The translations under genes and the position numbers were made by a program. Below the pieces are notes generated by a model that saw only the letters and a program-made list of their open reading frames with translations, was not told the origin of the DNA and ran no database searches. Shown here piece after piece: positions 22,686 through 30,670 of a stretch of 64,000 bases of DNA. Within the stretch, counting starts at the first letter, position 1; every line of letters starts with the position of its first letter. The stretch is from Pelobacter seleniigenes DSM 18267 (GTDB taxonomy: Bacteria; Desulfobacterota; Desulfuromonadia; Desulfuromonadales; Geopsychrobacteraceae), in the NCBI RefSeq assembly GCF_000711225.1, contig NZ_JOMG01000002.1, forward strand, positions 74,501 through 138,500, given 5' to 3'.

Positions 22686-22776
22686 CACAGAAAAGGCCCT
22701 CTTTGAGCAGAACTGATCTTTTCTTTTGAAAGCCGGAGAACAGCAATTCCGACAGGCGTAGCCAACCCCCTTATAT

Positions 22777-23361
22777 TCAGACACAAATTGCCCGCCAGCC
22801 GATCTCCACAAGAATATCGCAAATTTCCGGCAACGGCTGCGGCAAGACTCCTTCAAATCGCAACTCCGCAGCGCGCAACGTCACCCCGGTATAGGACAAT
22901 CCGGCAATCATAAAATCCTTAACCCGGATTTCTCCAGCCGCGATGGCCTGCTTAAGATGCTCCTGCAAAAGCCGAAACGGCTCCGTCGAACACACAGGGG
23001 GGAGGTTATAGACAATTCCGCCATGCTGCATGAACAGCATGTACTTCATCATATTCGGTCGCTGTTCCGTTAACTCGCAGATCAGCTTGGTAAAAGTTTT
23101 CAAAACCTCATAGATGGACGTCCGACCTTCCAGACGATCTCGAAACATCTCGCTGAACTCCGCTACCGTCCGCCGATGAATCTCTCGGGCCAAAGCCTCT
23201 TTGTCGGCAAAATAACTGTAGATAGCACCAGTGCTGACCCCGGACTCCTTGACTATGGTCGGAATCGACACCCCACAGTAGCCCTTTTCAACAAATAGCC
23301 GCCGCGCAGTTTCGATAACCTTGTCAATTTTCTCATCCGGATTTATTGTCCGTTTTTTCAC
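22777..23361 (-). CDS. TetR/AcrR family transcriptional regulator
   Basis: 194 residues. The N-terminal helix-turn-helix (about 14-60) carries VEKGYCGVSIPTIVKESGVSTGAIYSYFADKEAL in pieces typical of TetR. The C-terminal ligand domain is generic and gives no inducer. A palindrome lies 17 bp upstream of the start codon and is the likely autoregulatory operator. No efflux pump or fatty-acid gene adjoins it: the upstream neighbour is rlmB on the same strand and the downstream side is the tRNA promoter region, so the regulated target is unknown. Confidence 0.9.
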   Translation of the reverse strand: MKKRTINPDEKIDKVIETARRLFVEKGYCGVSIPTIVKESGVSTGAIYSYFADKEALAREIHRRTVAEFSEMFRDRLEGRTSIYEVLKTFTKLICELTEQRPNMMKYMLFMQHGGIVYNLPPVCSTEPFRLLQEHLKQAIAAGEIRVKDFMIAGLSYTGVTLRAAELRFEGVLPQPLPEICDILVEIGWRAICV

Positions 23362-23377
23362 CTGGCCCTCCCGAGAA

Positions 23378-23395
23378 AGAATGTTCGTTCATTCT
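23378..23395. promoter_or_regulatory. Candidate TetR operator
   Basis: AGAATG - TTCGTT - CATTCT: perfect 6-bp arms around a 6-base centre, 16 bp before the start codon of the TetR gene. GAATG...CATTC arms with this spacing are common for TetR-family operators, so autoregulation is the simplest reading. It is inferred from position and symmetry only. Confidence 0.6.
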
Positions 23396-23453
23396 TTTTA
23401 AGCAAACTGCGCCGAGTTGTCAACTGCCTTGCCTGCTCCGCCCTCGTCTGCCC

Positions 23454-24197
23454 TCAGGCATGATCGTTCTGCCGGACGACCTCGAACAAAGCGATCCCGG
23501 CTGCGACCGACGCATTCAGGGAGGAGAGCGACCCCTTCATGGGAATGGCCAGCAACCCGTCGCAGTGGTTACGGATATTCGGCCGCAAGCCACTCCCCTC
23601 GCTGCCAACCACAATGGCAATATGGCCGCGCAGATCGGTCTTATAGATTTCTTCCGCGGTGTCCTCGCCGGCCAATCCATAACACCAGATAGCATGTTTT
23701 TTCAGTTCCTCTACAGTCCGGGCCAAATTGGTGACCTGACAGAGAGGCAAGTGGGCCAGAGCTCCGGCTGCGGTCTTCTCAACCACCGGGGTCACCGGAC
23801 AGGACCGATCTTTGGCCACGACAACCCCGCTGCACCCGGCAATTTCGGCACTACGCAGAATGGCGCCAAAATTATGTGGATCGGTAATCCCGTCGAGAAG
23901 CAGAAAGAAGGCCCGTTGTCCACTGGCCCGCCAAGCGCTCAACAGGTCATCGAAATCCCGGTAAGCAAACGCGGTCACCCGCAGCAAAACCCCCTGATGG
24001 TGAGCATGCCCGGCCAACTGGTCGAGTTGTCGGCGCTCGCTGAAAGTGACCTTTAAAGTGCAACTGCGGGCCAGGGTGATCAGCTCTTCAAGACGGGCAT
24101 TACGACTCTCGCGCACGACCATAAGTTCGAGGGGGGAACGACTACCGCCATGCAGGGCCTCGCGGACCGGATTGATTCCGTAGATCAGGTCACTCAT
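23454..24197 (-). CDS. rlmB: 23S rRNA (guanosine-2'-O)-methyltransferase RlmB (SpoU family)
   Basis: About 247 residues, starting MSDLIYGINPVREAL. The three SpoU/TrmH knot motifs are visible: LDGITDPHNFGAILRSA, VGSEGSGL and LNASVAAGIALFEV. Together they form the trefoil-knot S-adenosylmethionine site. The N-terminal substrate-binding domain (about 1-75) is present, which fits RlmB (Gm2251 of 23S rRNA) rather than TrmH or TrmL. I start at the ATG at 24197, which overlaps the pyrF stop codon as TGATG; GTG at 24203 is an alternative. It is translationally coupled to pyrF. Confidence 0.9.
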   Translation of the reverse strand: MSDLIYGINPVREALHGGSRSPLELMVVRESRNARLEELITLARSCTLKVTFSERRQLDQLAGHAHHQGVLLRVTAFAYRDFDDLLSAWRASGQRAFFLLLDGITDPHNFGAILRSAEIAGCSGVVVAKDRSCPVTPVVEKTAAGALAHLPLCQVTNLARTVEELKKHAIWCYGLAGEDTAEEIYKTDLRGHIAIVVGSEGSGLRPNIRNHCDGLLAIPMKGSLSSLNASVAAGIALFEVVRQNDHA

Positions 24198-24928
24198 CAA
24201 CACTCAGCCGGCAGGGCCGCCTCGATTTCGGCGAGGATCGCTGCAGCGGCTGCTTGCGGGTCCGCAGCAGCGGAAATCGGTCGACCGATCACCAGTGCCG
24301 TCGCCCCGGCCTGAATGGCAGCGCCCGGGGTCATGACTCGTTTTTGATCGTCCAGGGCCGCAGTTGCTGGCCGCACCCCGGGAGTTACAATGGCGAAATC
24401 AGCACCACATGCGGCACGGATCAGCTCAATTTCCCGCGGCGAGGCGACAACCCCGTCAAAACCCGCCTCCTTTGCCAGCTTGGCCAAGCGTGGCACCATC
24501 ACCTCAACCGGGTCGGTAATCCCGATTTCGCGAAGAGTTGCTTCAGTAGATGAGGTAAGGATCGTCACCGCCAACATGATCGGCCGGACAACCCCTGCCG
24601 CCCGGCAGTACTCGTTAACCTCGGCAACGGCTTGCCGCATCATCTCCGAACCGCCGAGGGCGTGCACATTGAACATGCCGACTCCGAGCCGACAGGCTTC
24701 CACCGAGGCTTTGGCGACGGTGTTCGGGATATCGTGATATTTGAGGTCAAGAAACACCTTACAGCCCCGGGTGTTGATCATCCTGACCACCTCCGGCCCG
24801 CAGCGGGTAAATAATTGTTTGCCGACTTTGAACAACCCGACATCCCGGTGCAGTTGGTCCACCCATTGGCAAGCGGTTTCGAAGTCATCAACATCAAGAG
24901 CAAATATGAGCTTTTCTCGAGCAGTCAT
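24197..24928 (-). CDS. pyrF: Orotidine 5'-phosphate decarboxylase
   Basis: 243 residues. The catalytic signature DLKYHDIPNT is at residues 61-70, with Asp61, Lys63 and Asp66 as the charged catalytic set. FALDVDD at the N-terminus, VTPGVRP and GRPISAAADP at the phosphate-binding end match the short bacterial form. It makes UMP from OMP, the last step of pyrimidine synthesis. It lies 6 bp behind the DUF4388 gene and is coupled to rlmB. Confidence 0.96.
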   Translation of the reverse strand: MTAREKLIFALDVDDFETACQWVDQLHRDVGLFKVGKQLFTRCGPEVVRMINTRGCKVFLDLKYHDIPNTVAKASVEACRLGVGMFNVHALGGSEMMRQAVAEVNEYCRAAGVVRPIMLAVTILTSSTEATLREIGITDPVEVMVPRLAKLAKEAGFDGVVASPREIELIRAACGADFAIVTPGVRPATAALDDQKRVMTPGAAIQAGATALVIGRPISAAADPQAAAAAILAEIEAALPAEC

Positions 24929-24934
24929 TATGAA

Positions 24935-26161
24935 TCAGTGTCTCCCTACCAGATGACGCACCTTGCCGGTGACTTCCTGAACCTTTGAAATCAGCGGCCG
25001 GGCTTGATCTGCAGCCAGTTCACGGCGCAGCAGCATAGTTTCCATATAGGCGACTTCACAGAGTGAGTCAGCCAGCAATTTTTCTCTGTCCCCTTCTTCC
25101 AGCCCGACCAGATTGCCGACGATCCGCTGTCCGTCCAGGGTCCCATCCGCCAACAGCTCGACATCCCGAAGGACAAAGGAGTAGGGCTGTGGCAGTTCGC
25201 GCAAAGACTCTTTCATCTCTGCGAGAAAACCGGATCCGTTGCTGTCGACACTGCTGAAAAGGGATTGAAACAATTTATTATAGATCGCCAGAATTTCCCC
25301 GAGTTCGCCAGCGACTTCCACTGCCGGGGTGTCTTCCATCCGCAACAGCTTTTTCTCGATCAGGCCATAGAGAATACGCAGCCCGTCGAACTCATGCAAA
25401 CCGACCCGACGGAAGAGCTCCTTGGCCGACAGCTGCCCCGCCTGCGCCGCGCTCAACAAGCGCGCCTCGCCCTGGCTCAGGTCGACCCCTTCCCGACCGG
25501 TCTCTTTGGGAAAACTGTCCAGAGAAACAATCTTGCGCATGAACAGGGCCTTTTCATCCTGTCTGCGCAACCCTTCCATGATCAGGTTCTGGGTACTCAT
25601 GGACAGGCGCAAAATCTGTTCCTGGTCAATCGCCCGTACCTGGAAGGAGAAACCGCCACAACCTGCTGCAAACAAGGCATAAACGATGTTCTCGACCTGG
25701 CTGCGGGCGGCCAGCCAGAGGTCCTTGGGCGAAACCGCCGCCTGTTCGACCAGCAGCTTGCCCAGGGTCTGATGCTCCGTGACCTGGGAGCGCACCAGGT
25801 TCAGGGTGTCGCGCTCAATTTTGCCCAGCGAAAACAGGACTTCGCCGATATCCTCACTGGTAAAGGTACTGGTCGCAAAAACAATTTCCCCCTGCTGGAA
25901 ATAGAGGGACTTCTGGCCGCCTTCAAGTTCAATGTTCAACAGCCCAGTCTTGCGAAACATATTGAAGAAAGAGAGCAAATCAGCGACGGCTCCCGCTTCC
26001 AGAATACCGGCAAAAAGGACCGGGTTCTTAGCCTCCGGGCGAGCAAGAAAAACATGCTCCGAAGATCCAGAGACCGGACACAGCGGTTCCGTCCCCAGCG
26101 CCTGAACCAGACGGCCCGGCAGCTTCACGATTCCCGTTTTATCAATTTTCAACTTTTCCAT
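24935..26161 (-). CDS. DUF4388 (PATAN) domain protein
   Basis: 408 residues, no signal peptide or membrane segment. The N-terminal third (about 50-150), with FAGILEAGAVADLLSFFNMFRKTGLLNIE and YFQQGEIVFATS, is the PATAN/DUF4388 fold found in Deltaproteobacterial signalling and surface-motility proteins. The rest is alpha-helical, with predicted winged-helix-like segments (LSAKELFRRVGLHEFDGLRILYGLIEKKLL). The exact role is unknown. It lies between proS and pyrF, 6 bp from pyrF, so co-expression with housekeeping genes is likely. A signalling or polarity role is inference from the family. Confidence 0.8.
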   Translation of the reverse strand: MEKLKIDKTGIVKLPGRLVQALGTEPLCPVSGSSEHVFLARPEAKNPVLFAGILEAGAVADLLSFFNMFRKTGLLNIELEGGQKSLYFQQGEIVFATSTFTSEDIGEVLFSLGKIERDTLNLVRSQVTEHQTLGKLLVEQAAVSPKDLWLAARSQVENIVYALFAAGCGGFSFQVRAIDQEQILRLSMSTQNLIMEGLRRQDEKALFMRKIVSLDSFPKETGREGVDLSQGEARLLSAAQAGQLSAKELFRRVGLHEFDGLRILYGLIEKKLLRMEDTPAVEVAGELGEILAIYNKLFQSLFSSVDSNGSGFLAEMKESLRELPQPYSFVLRDVELLADGTLDGQRIVGNLVGLEEGDREKLLADSLCEVAYMETMLLRRELAADQARPLISKVQEVTGKVRHLVGRH

Positions 26162-26250
26162 TTAGAATAACCAGTTCAGGGGTACTTCAGAGCCCGGAGA
26201 AGACCTGGCGTTCTCCGGGGATAAATTCAGCCTTGCGGCTTATCTCATGA

Positions 26251-27981
26251 TCACGATTTGGTGGTGACCTTAAGTGCCTCAACGACCAGTTGGTGAACCC
26301 GGCTGGTGATGTCGGCCAGAGGCACGATATCCTGCTCACCGCCGGCACGGCGCTTGAGTTCGACGTTGCCTTCCTTGAGGTGGCGGGCACCGACGGTGAT
26401 CCGCAGCGGGATTCCGATCAGGTCCGCATCTTTGAACTTGATCCCCGGCCGCTCGTCACGATCATCAAGAAGGACTTCGACCCCCAGCTCCTGCAACTCA
26501 GCATAAATTTTTTCGGCGGCCTCACAAACCTCGGCGTCTTTGGGGTTGAGCATGGTCACCAGCACCTGGAACGGCGCCAGCGGCATCGGCAGCATCATCC
26601 CGTTTTCATCGTGATTCTGTTCGATGGCCGCCGCCACGGTCCGGCCGACACCGATGCCATAGCAGCCCATGACCAGCAGTTGAGCCTTGCCATGAGCGTC
26701 AAGCACGGTGGCGTTCATAGCTTCCGAATATTTAATGCCGAGCTTAAAGACATGCCCCACTTCGATACCACGCCAGCTCTCAAAAGCCCCGGCTTCGCAA
26801 CGGGGGCAGGGATCGCCGGCCACCGCTTGACGGATATCGGCAAAACAGCTGACTGGGAAATCCCGACCATGATTGGCCCCGAGATAGTGGACATCCTCAG
26901 CGTTGCCCCCGACAACGAAATCGGCCATGCCCTCGATCTCCGCATCGGCAATGACTCTCAACTGCAGGCCGACCGGGCCGGCAAAACCGACCGGCGCGCC
27001 CGTAGCGGTCCTGACCACTTCGTCTTCAGCCAGCAGCGCCCAGTCGACGCCGAGGACATTGGCCAATTTGATGCTGTTCAACTCCCGATCCCCGCGCAAC
27101 AGCACGGCAACCACCTCATCTGCCGAGGTCTGAACAATCAGGGTCTTGACCACCTGGCTGGGCGCGAGGTCGAGGAAATCGGCGACATCCTCAATGGTAC
27201 GCTGGCCGGGAGTGTCGATCCGCTGCAGCTCGGCCGTGGCTCTAGCCGGCGTCTGCTGGCGGTAAACCAGTTCGGCTTTTTCGACATTGGCGGCGTATTC
27301 ACAATGACTGCAGGAGACAATGGCGTCCTCGCCCGATTCAGCCAGAACCATGAATTCATGGGAGAAGTTACCGCCAATGGCTCCGCTGTCCGCTTCCACG
27401 GCCCGGAACTTCAACCCGCAGCGATTGAAAATATTCCGGTAAGCCTGATACATCTTCTGGTAAGACTGATCCGCCCCGGCATCCTCCAGATCGAAGGAAT
27501 AGGCGTCCTTCATAATAAATTCCCGCCCTCTCATCAACCCGAAGCGGGGGCGGATTTCATCGCGGAACTTGGTCTGGATCTGATACAGGTTCAAGGGCAG
27601 CTGCCGATAAGAGCTGACCGTGTTACGAATGATGTCCGTAACCACTTCCTCATGAGTCGGACCCATGCAGAAATCGGCATTTTTGCGATCCTTGAAGCGC
27701 AGCAGTTCCTTGCCGTACTTCTCCCAGCGCCCCGATTCCTGCCACAGCTCCGCTGGATTGGCCATCGGCATCAGGCATTCGATGGCACCGGCCCGGTTCA
27801 TCTCCTCGCGGATAATCTGCTCCATCTTGCGGATGGAGCGCAGGCCGAAAGGCAGATAGCTGTAAACCCCGGCTGCGGCTTTGCGGATCATACCGGTTCG
27901 CATCATCAATTGGTGACTGATGACTTCCGCATCAGCCGGAGTTTCCTTGAGGGTCGGCAAAAGGTATTGGGAATAACGCAT
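26251..27981 (-). CDS. proS: Prolyl-tRNA synthetase (bacterial type, with editing insertion)
   Basis: 576 residues, the expected length for the bacterial form. Class-II motif 2 lies around FRDEIRPRFGLMRGREFIMKD (split by the arginine-rich loop) and motif 3 is GIGVGRTVAA. Between them is the ~180-residue INS editing domain that removes alanine from tRNA-Pro. The C-terminal anticodon-binding domain begins near PFQVLVTMLN. A weak AT-rich region about 100 bp upstream may hold the promoter; I do not see a consensus. Confidence 0.97.
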   Translation of the reverse strand: MRYSQYLLPTLKETPADAEVISHQLMMRTGMIRKAAAGVYSYLPFGLRSIRKMEQIIREEMNRAGAIECLMPMANPAELWQESGRWEKYGKELLRFKDRKNADFCMGPTHEEVVTDIIRNTVSSYRQLPLNLYQIQTKFRDEIRPRFGLMRGREFIMKDAYSFDLEDAGADQSYQKMYQAYRNIFNRCGLKFRAVEADSGAIGGNFSHEFMVLAESGEDAIVSCSHCEYAANVEKAELVYRQQTPARATAELQRIDTPGQRTIEDVADFLDLAPSQVVKTLIVQTSADEVVAVLLRGDRELNSIKLANVLGVDWALLAEDEVVRTATGAPVGFAGPVGLQLRVIADAEIEGMADFVVGGNAEDVHYLGANHGRDFPVSCFADIRQAVAGDPCPRCEAGAFESWRGIEVGHVFKLGIKYSEAMNATVLDAHGKAQLLVMGCYGIGVGRTVAAAIEQNHDENGMMLPMPLAPFQVLVTMLNPKDAEVCEAAEKIYAELQELGVEVLLDDRDERPGIKFKDADLIGIPLRITVGARHLKEGNVELKRRAGGEQDIVPLADITSRVHQLVVEALKVTTKS

Positions 27982-28236
27982 GGGGAATCCTGTTCCTGAT
28001 TATTAATCTGGTTATCGTTCAAAGACGGCAGGTTGCCGTGCTCATAAATTGCCTGGCGGCCAACTGCGAAACCCGCCGATCGTGAGTCTATTATTTAATA
28101 TAGCAGACCATTGAAAGCCAGCCTGCCGAGGACAGGGACGCTCTTTTTCAACAATCTGATAGGATCGGCACCCTGATCCGGAAAGATCTGGCAGGAGTAG
28201 CGAAAACTAACCCGATTTTTTAAGAAAAGCAAGGTG

Positions 28237-29400
28237 CTAACAGCGCCGGGATCCCGAAACCGCCGGTTCTTCCCTGCCCTTAAGAATCAGTTGGACGAAA
28301 AAGTCATCATACTCTGCGCTCCGATATTGCCAGTCATAGTGCCTGACCTGATTCTGTAAATCAACGCCAGTCACTGGCCGAGGGTTCTGGCAGGCTGCGC
28401 TCAGGCGTTCGACCAGGTCGGCAAAATCGCGATACAGACAGCACCGGCCGAGACGGGCATCCAGGTGCTCGGGATAGGCCAGGCGTTCCGGCAACAGGGG
28501 CAGACAGCCGCAATACATCGCCTCAACCACACTGATCCCGAAAAAATCGTGGATCGACGTGACCGGCAGGATATCCGCCCGCCACAACCAGCCGGCATAG
28601 TCCGCCTGGCTCTCGACATAACCCCAGTGAACAATCTGTTCCGCGAGCCGGTCTCTGGCCAGCGCAAAGACCGCCGGCACCTCACGATAAGACTCTCCCA
28701 GCACGGCCAATTCGAAAGCGATCCCCCGTTCCTGCAGCGTCAGCAGTGCCTGGAAAAACTCCTCCGGGTTCTTGTCATACTCCCAGCGGTGATTCCAGAG
28801 TATCAGCGGCGGCCGCTCCGCTGCGCACTCCGTTGCCGCCCGCTCCGGATGCCAACGATCCAGGCGCCGCAGGTCGAGCCCCAGCGCCAGGGTGGAACTT
28901 TTGGCGCCGATCGCCGGCAGGGTCTCCAGCCCGTTGGGGGTGGGGAATTTCCCCAGAAAACCGGGCAGCGCTGCCAGAAAGGCGCGCCGGTGATAAGCGG
29001 AATTGAAGAGCACGGCATCGGCGGCCAACGCTGAAGCATAGTTGATAAAGCCGTAATGCATATCCCGCTGTAACGCCGGGTCGGCATCCGCTGGCGACCA
29101 GGGGTAAGTGAGCTGGTTTTCGTGACAGTACATGGCCGCCGGAGTTGTTGCCGTGACCGCCCGGGTCAGCGCCAGAAAGGTGGTCAGATCGAGCATGTCG
29201 CTGGCCAGCAACAGATCCGCCGGCCAGCCCTGGGCCAGGAAATCCCCGGCCAGGGTCACGGCGCCGCCATGCATCCGCCATTTCCAGTTGCGCCCGGCCA
29301 AGCCGAAAATCCTCACCTCATGCCGGCTGTGGCGGGCATACTCTTCGGCCCAGGCGGCGTGAGAACCGGTCAGAAAGGGCTCGAGCAGAGCGATCTTCAT
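28237..29400 (-). CDS. DUF3524 / GTDC1-like glycosyltransferase (QTMAN relative)
   Basis: 387 residues from the ATG at 29400 (MKIALLEPFLTGSHAAW). The frame is open ten codons further up, but that start would overlap ispG. Hallmarks of the DUF3524 family are EPFLTGSH, AGRNWKWRMHG, YCHENQLTYP and WNHRWEYDKNPEEFF, followed by a GT4-type acceptor/donor end with EAMYCGCLPLLPERLAYPE. The human member GTDC1 (QTMAN) attaches mannose to queuosine of tRNA-Asp. By homology this bacterial protein may glycosylate queuosine, but no queuosine gene lies nearby. It is coupled to ispG with a 7-bp gap. Confidence 0.8.
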   Translation of the reverse strand: MKIALLEPFLTGSHAAWAEEYARHSRHEVRIFGLAGRNWKWRMHGGAVTLAGDFLAQGWPADLLLASDMLDLTTFLALTRAVTATTPAAMYCHENQLTYPWSPADADPALQRDMHYGFINYASALAADAVLFNSAYHRRAFLAALPGFLGKFPTPNGLETLPAIGAKSSTLALGLDLRRLDRWHPERAATECAAERPPLILWNHRWEYDKNPEEFFQALLTLQERGIAFELAVLGESYREVPAVFALARDRLAEQIVHWGYVESQADYAGWLWRADILPVTSIHDFFGISVVEAMYCGCLPLLPERLAYPEHLDARLGRCCLYRDFADLVERLSAACQNPRPVTGVDLQNQVRHYDWQYRSAEYDDFFVQLILKGREEPAVSGSRRC

Positions 29401-29407
29401 CCGCAAG

Positions 29408-30475
29408 TCAGCTTTTGCCACGTTCCTCAACCAGGCGCCAGGCTTCTTCGACTAAGGCGTCGGCGAGCTCCGCCTGCGGAACTTTGCGCACAACCTCGCC
29501 CTGTTTGAAAAGGATCCCCTGGCCTTGTCCGCCGGCGATGCCCAAGTCCGCTTCGCGCGCCTCCCCGGGACCATTGACGACACAGCCCATGACCGCAATG
29601 GTCAGCGGCAGGGGCAGGTTCTGCAGGCGTTGCTCGACCTCCTCGGCCGTGGCAATCAGATCGATCTGGCAACGGCCGCAGGTCGGGCAACTGATAAACA
29701 TCGGCCCGCGTTCGCGCAACCGCAGGCATTTCAAAATTTCCCAGCCGACCTTCACCTCTTCCACGGGATCGCCGGTCAGGGAGACCCGCAGGGTATCGCC
29801 GATGCCATCATAAAGCAGGGCGCCGATGCCGATGGCACTTTTGATGGTCCCGCCCCAGGTGGTGCCGGCCTCGGTAATGCCGATATGCAGAGGGTAGTCA
29901 ACCTGCCGGGCGAGCATGCGATAAGCGTCGACCGTCCTGGCGATATCAGAGGCCTTCATGCTGATCTTGATTTCGTAAAAACCCAGGTCTTCCAGAATCC
30001 GCACATGCCCGAGGGCGCTTTCGACCATGGCCGCGGCGGTCGGATGACCATATTTGCGCAGCAGCTCCGGTTCCAGGGACCCGGCGTTAACGCCGATGCG
30101 AATCGGCACCCCGCGTTCGGCACAGGCAGTGACCACTTCCTTCACTTTCCAGGCCGCACCAATATTCCCCGGGTTCAGCCTGAGACCGGCTACGCCGTTG
30201 ACAACGGCGGTCAGGGCCAGGCGATAATCGAAATGGATGTCCGCAATCAGCGGCAGTGTGCAGCCGTTGCTGATCTCAGCCAGGGCGGCGGCAGCGGCCT
30301 GATCCGGCACCGCACAACGGACGATCTCACAGCCGGCACTGGCCAGGGCCTCGATCTGCCGGAGAGTGGCCGCAACATCGCGGGTATCGGTATTACACAT
30401 CGATTGTACACTGACCGGGGCCGCGCCACCGACCGCGAGGTTCCCCAGTTTGATTTGCCGAGTTGAATGTCGCAA
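29408..30475 (-). CDS. ispG: 4-hydroxy-3-methylbut-2-en-1-yl diphosphate synthase (MEP pathway)
   Basis: 355 residues, the compact bacterial form. The N-terminal TIM barrel starts RQIKLGNLAVGGAAPVSVQSM; the C-terminal domain binds one [4Fe-4S] cluster through CPTCGRC and GCVVNGPGEA. It converts MEcPP to HMBPP, the penultimate step of isoprenoid precursor synthesis. It is divergent from rlmD across 195 bp and followed at once by the glycosyltransferase gene. Confidence 0.96.
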   Translation of the reverse strand: MRHSTRQIKLGNLAVGGAAPVSVQSMCNTDTRDVAATLRQIEALASAGCEIVRCAVPDQAAAAALAEISNGCTLPLIADIHFDYRLALTAVVNGVAGLRLNPGNIGAAWKVKEVVTACAERGVPIRIGVNAGSLEPELLRKYGHPTAAAMVESALGHVRILEDLGFYEIKISMKASDIARTVDAYRMLARQVDYPLHIGITEAGTTWGGTIKSAIGIGALLYDGIGDTLRVSLTGDPVEEVKVGWEILKCLRLRERGPMFISCPTCGRCQIDLIATAEEVEQRLQNLPLPLTIAVMGCVVNGPGEAREADLGIAGGQGQGILFKQGEVVRKVPQAELADALVEEAWRLVEERGKS

Positions 30476-30602
30476 TTTATCGCTCCATATATAGACAATG
30501 ACAGCTGCCCGTTTTTAGCTTTCCCGGACATGCTGTCAGAGTAAGTTGAGAGTCGTTGCGCAGTCTATCCAACTTATCCGTTCCAGACAAGCCCGACAAT
30601 GT

Positions 30603-30632
30603 TTGACACGGAGCCGGCAGCAAGGGTAAATT
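30603..30632 (+). promoter_or_regulatory. Candidate sigma-70 promoter of rlmD
   Basis: TTGACA (30603-30608), an 18-bp spacer and TAAATT (30627-30632) lie 40 bp before the rlmD start codon in the 195-bp gap divergent from ispG. Its position also argues against the further upstream open start at 30599. I see no equally good element for ispG on the other strand. Confidence 0.5.
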
Positions 30633-30670
30633 GCTGCACTTATGCATTGCACAAGGAGTCGATAGCAACC

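Noticed and set aside
26193-26219. Hairpin between proS and the DUF4388 gene
   Set aside because: A 9-bp stem, but no U-run after it on the minus strand; its position alone does not prove a terminator.
30599-30670. Upstream ATG for rlmD
   Set aside because: It would place the start before a plausible promoter at 30603-30632 and lacks a ribosome site, whereas 30671 has AAGGAG and starts a normal N-terminus.
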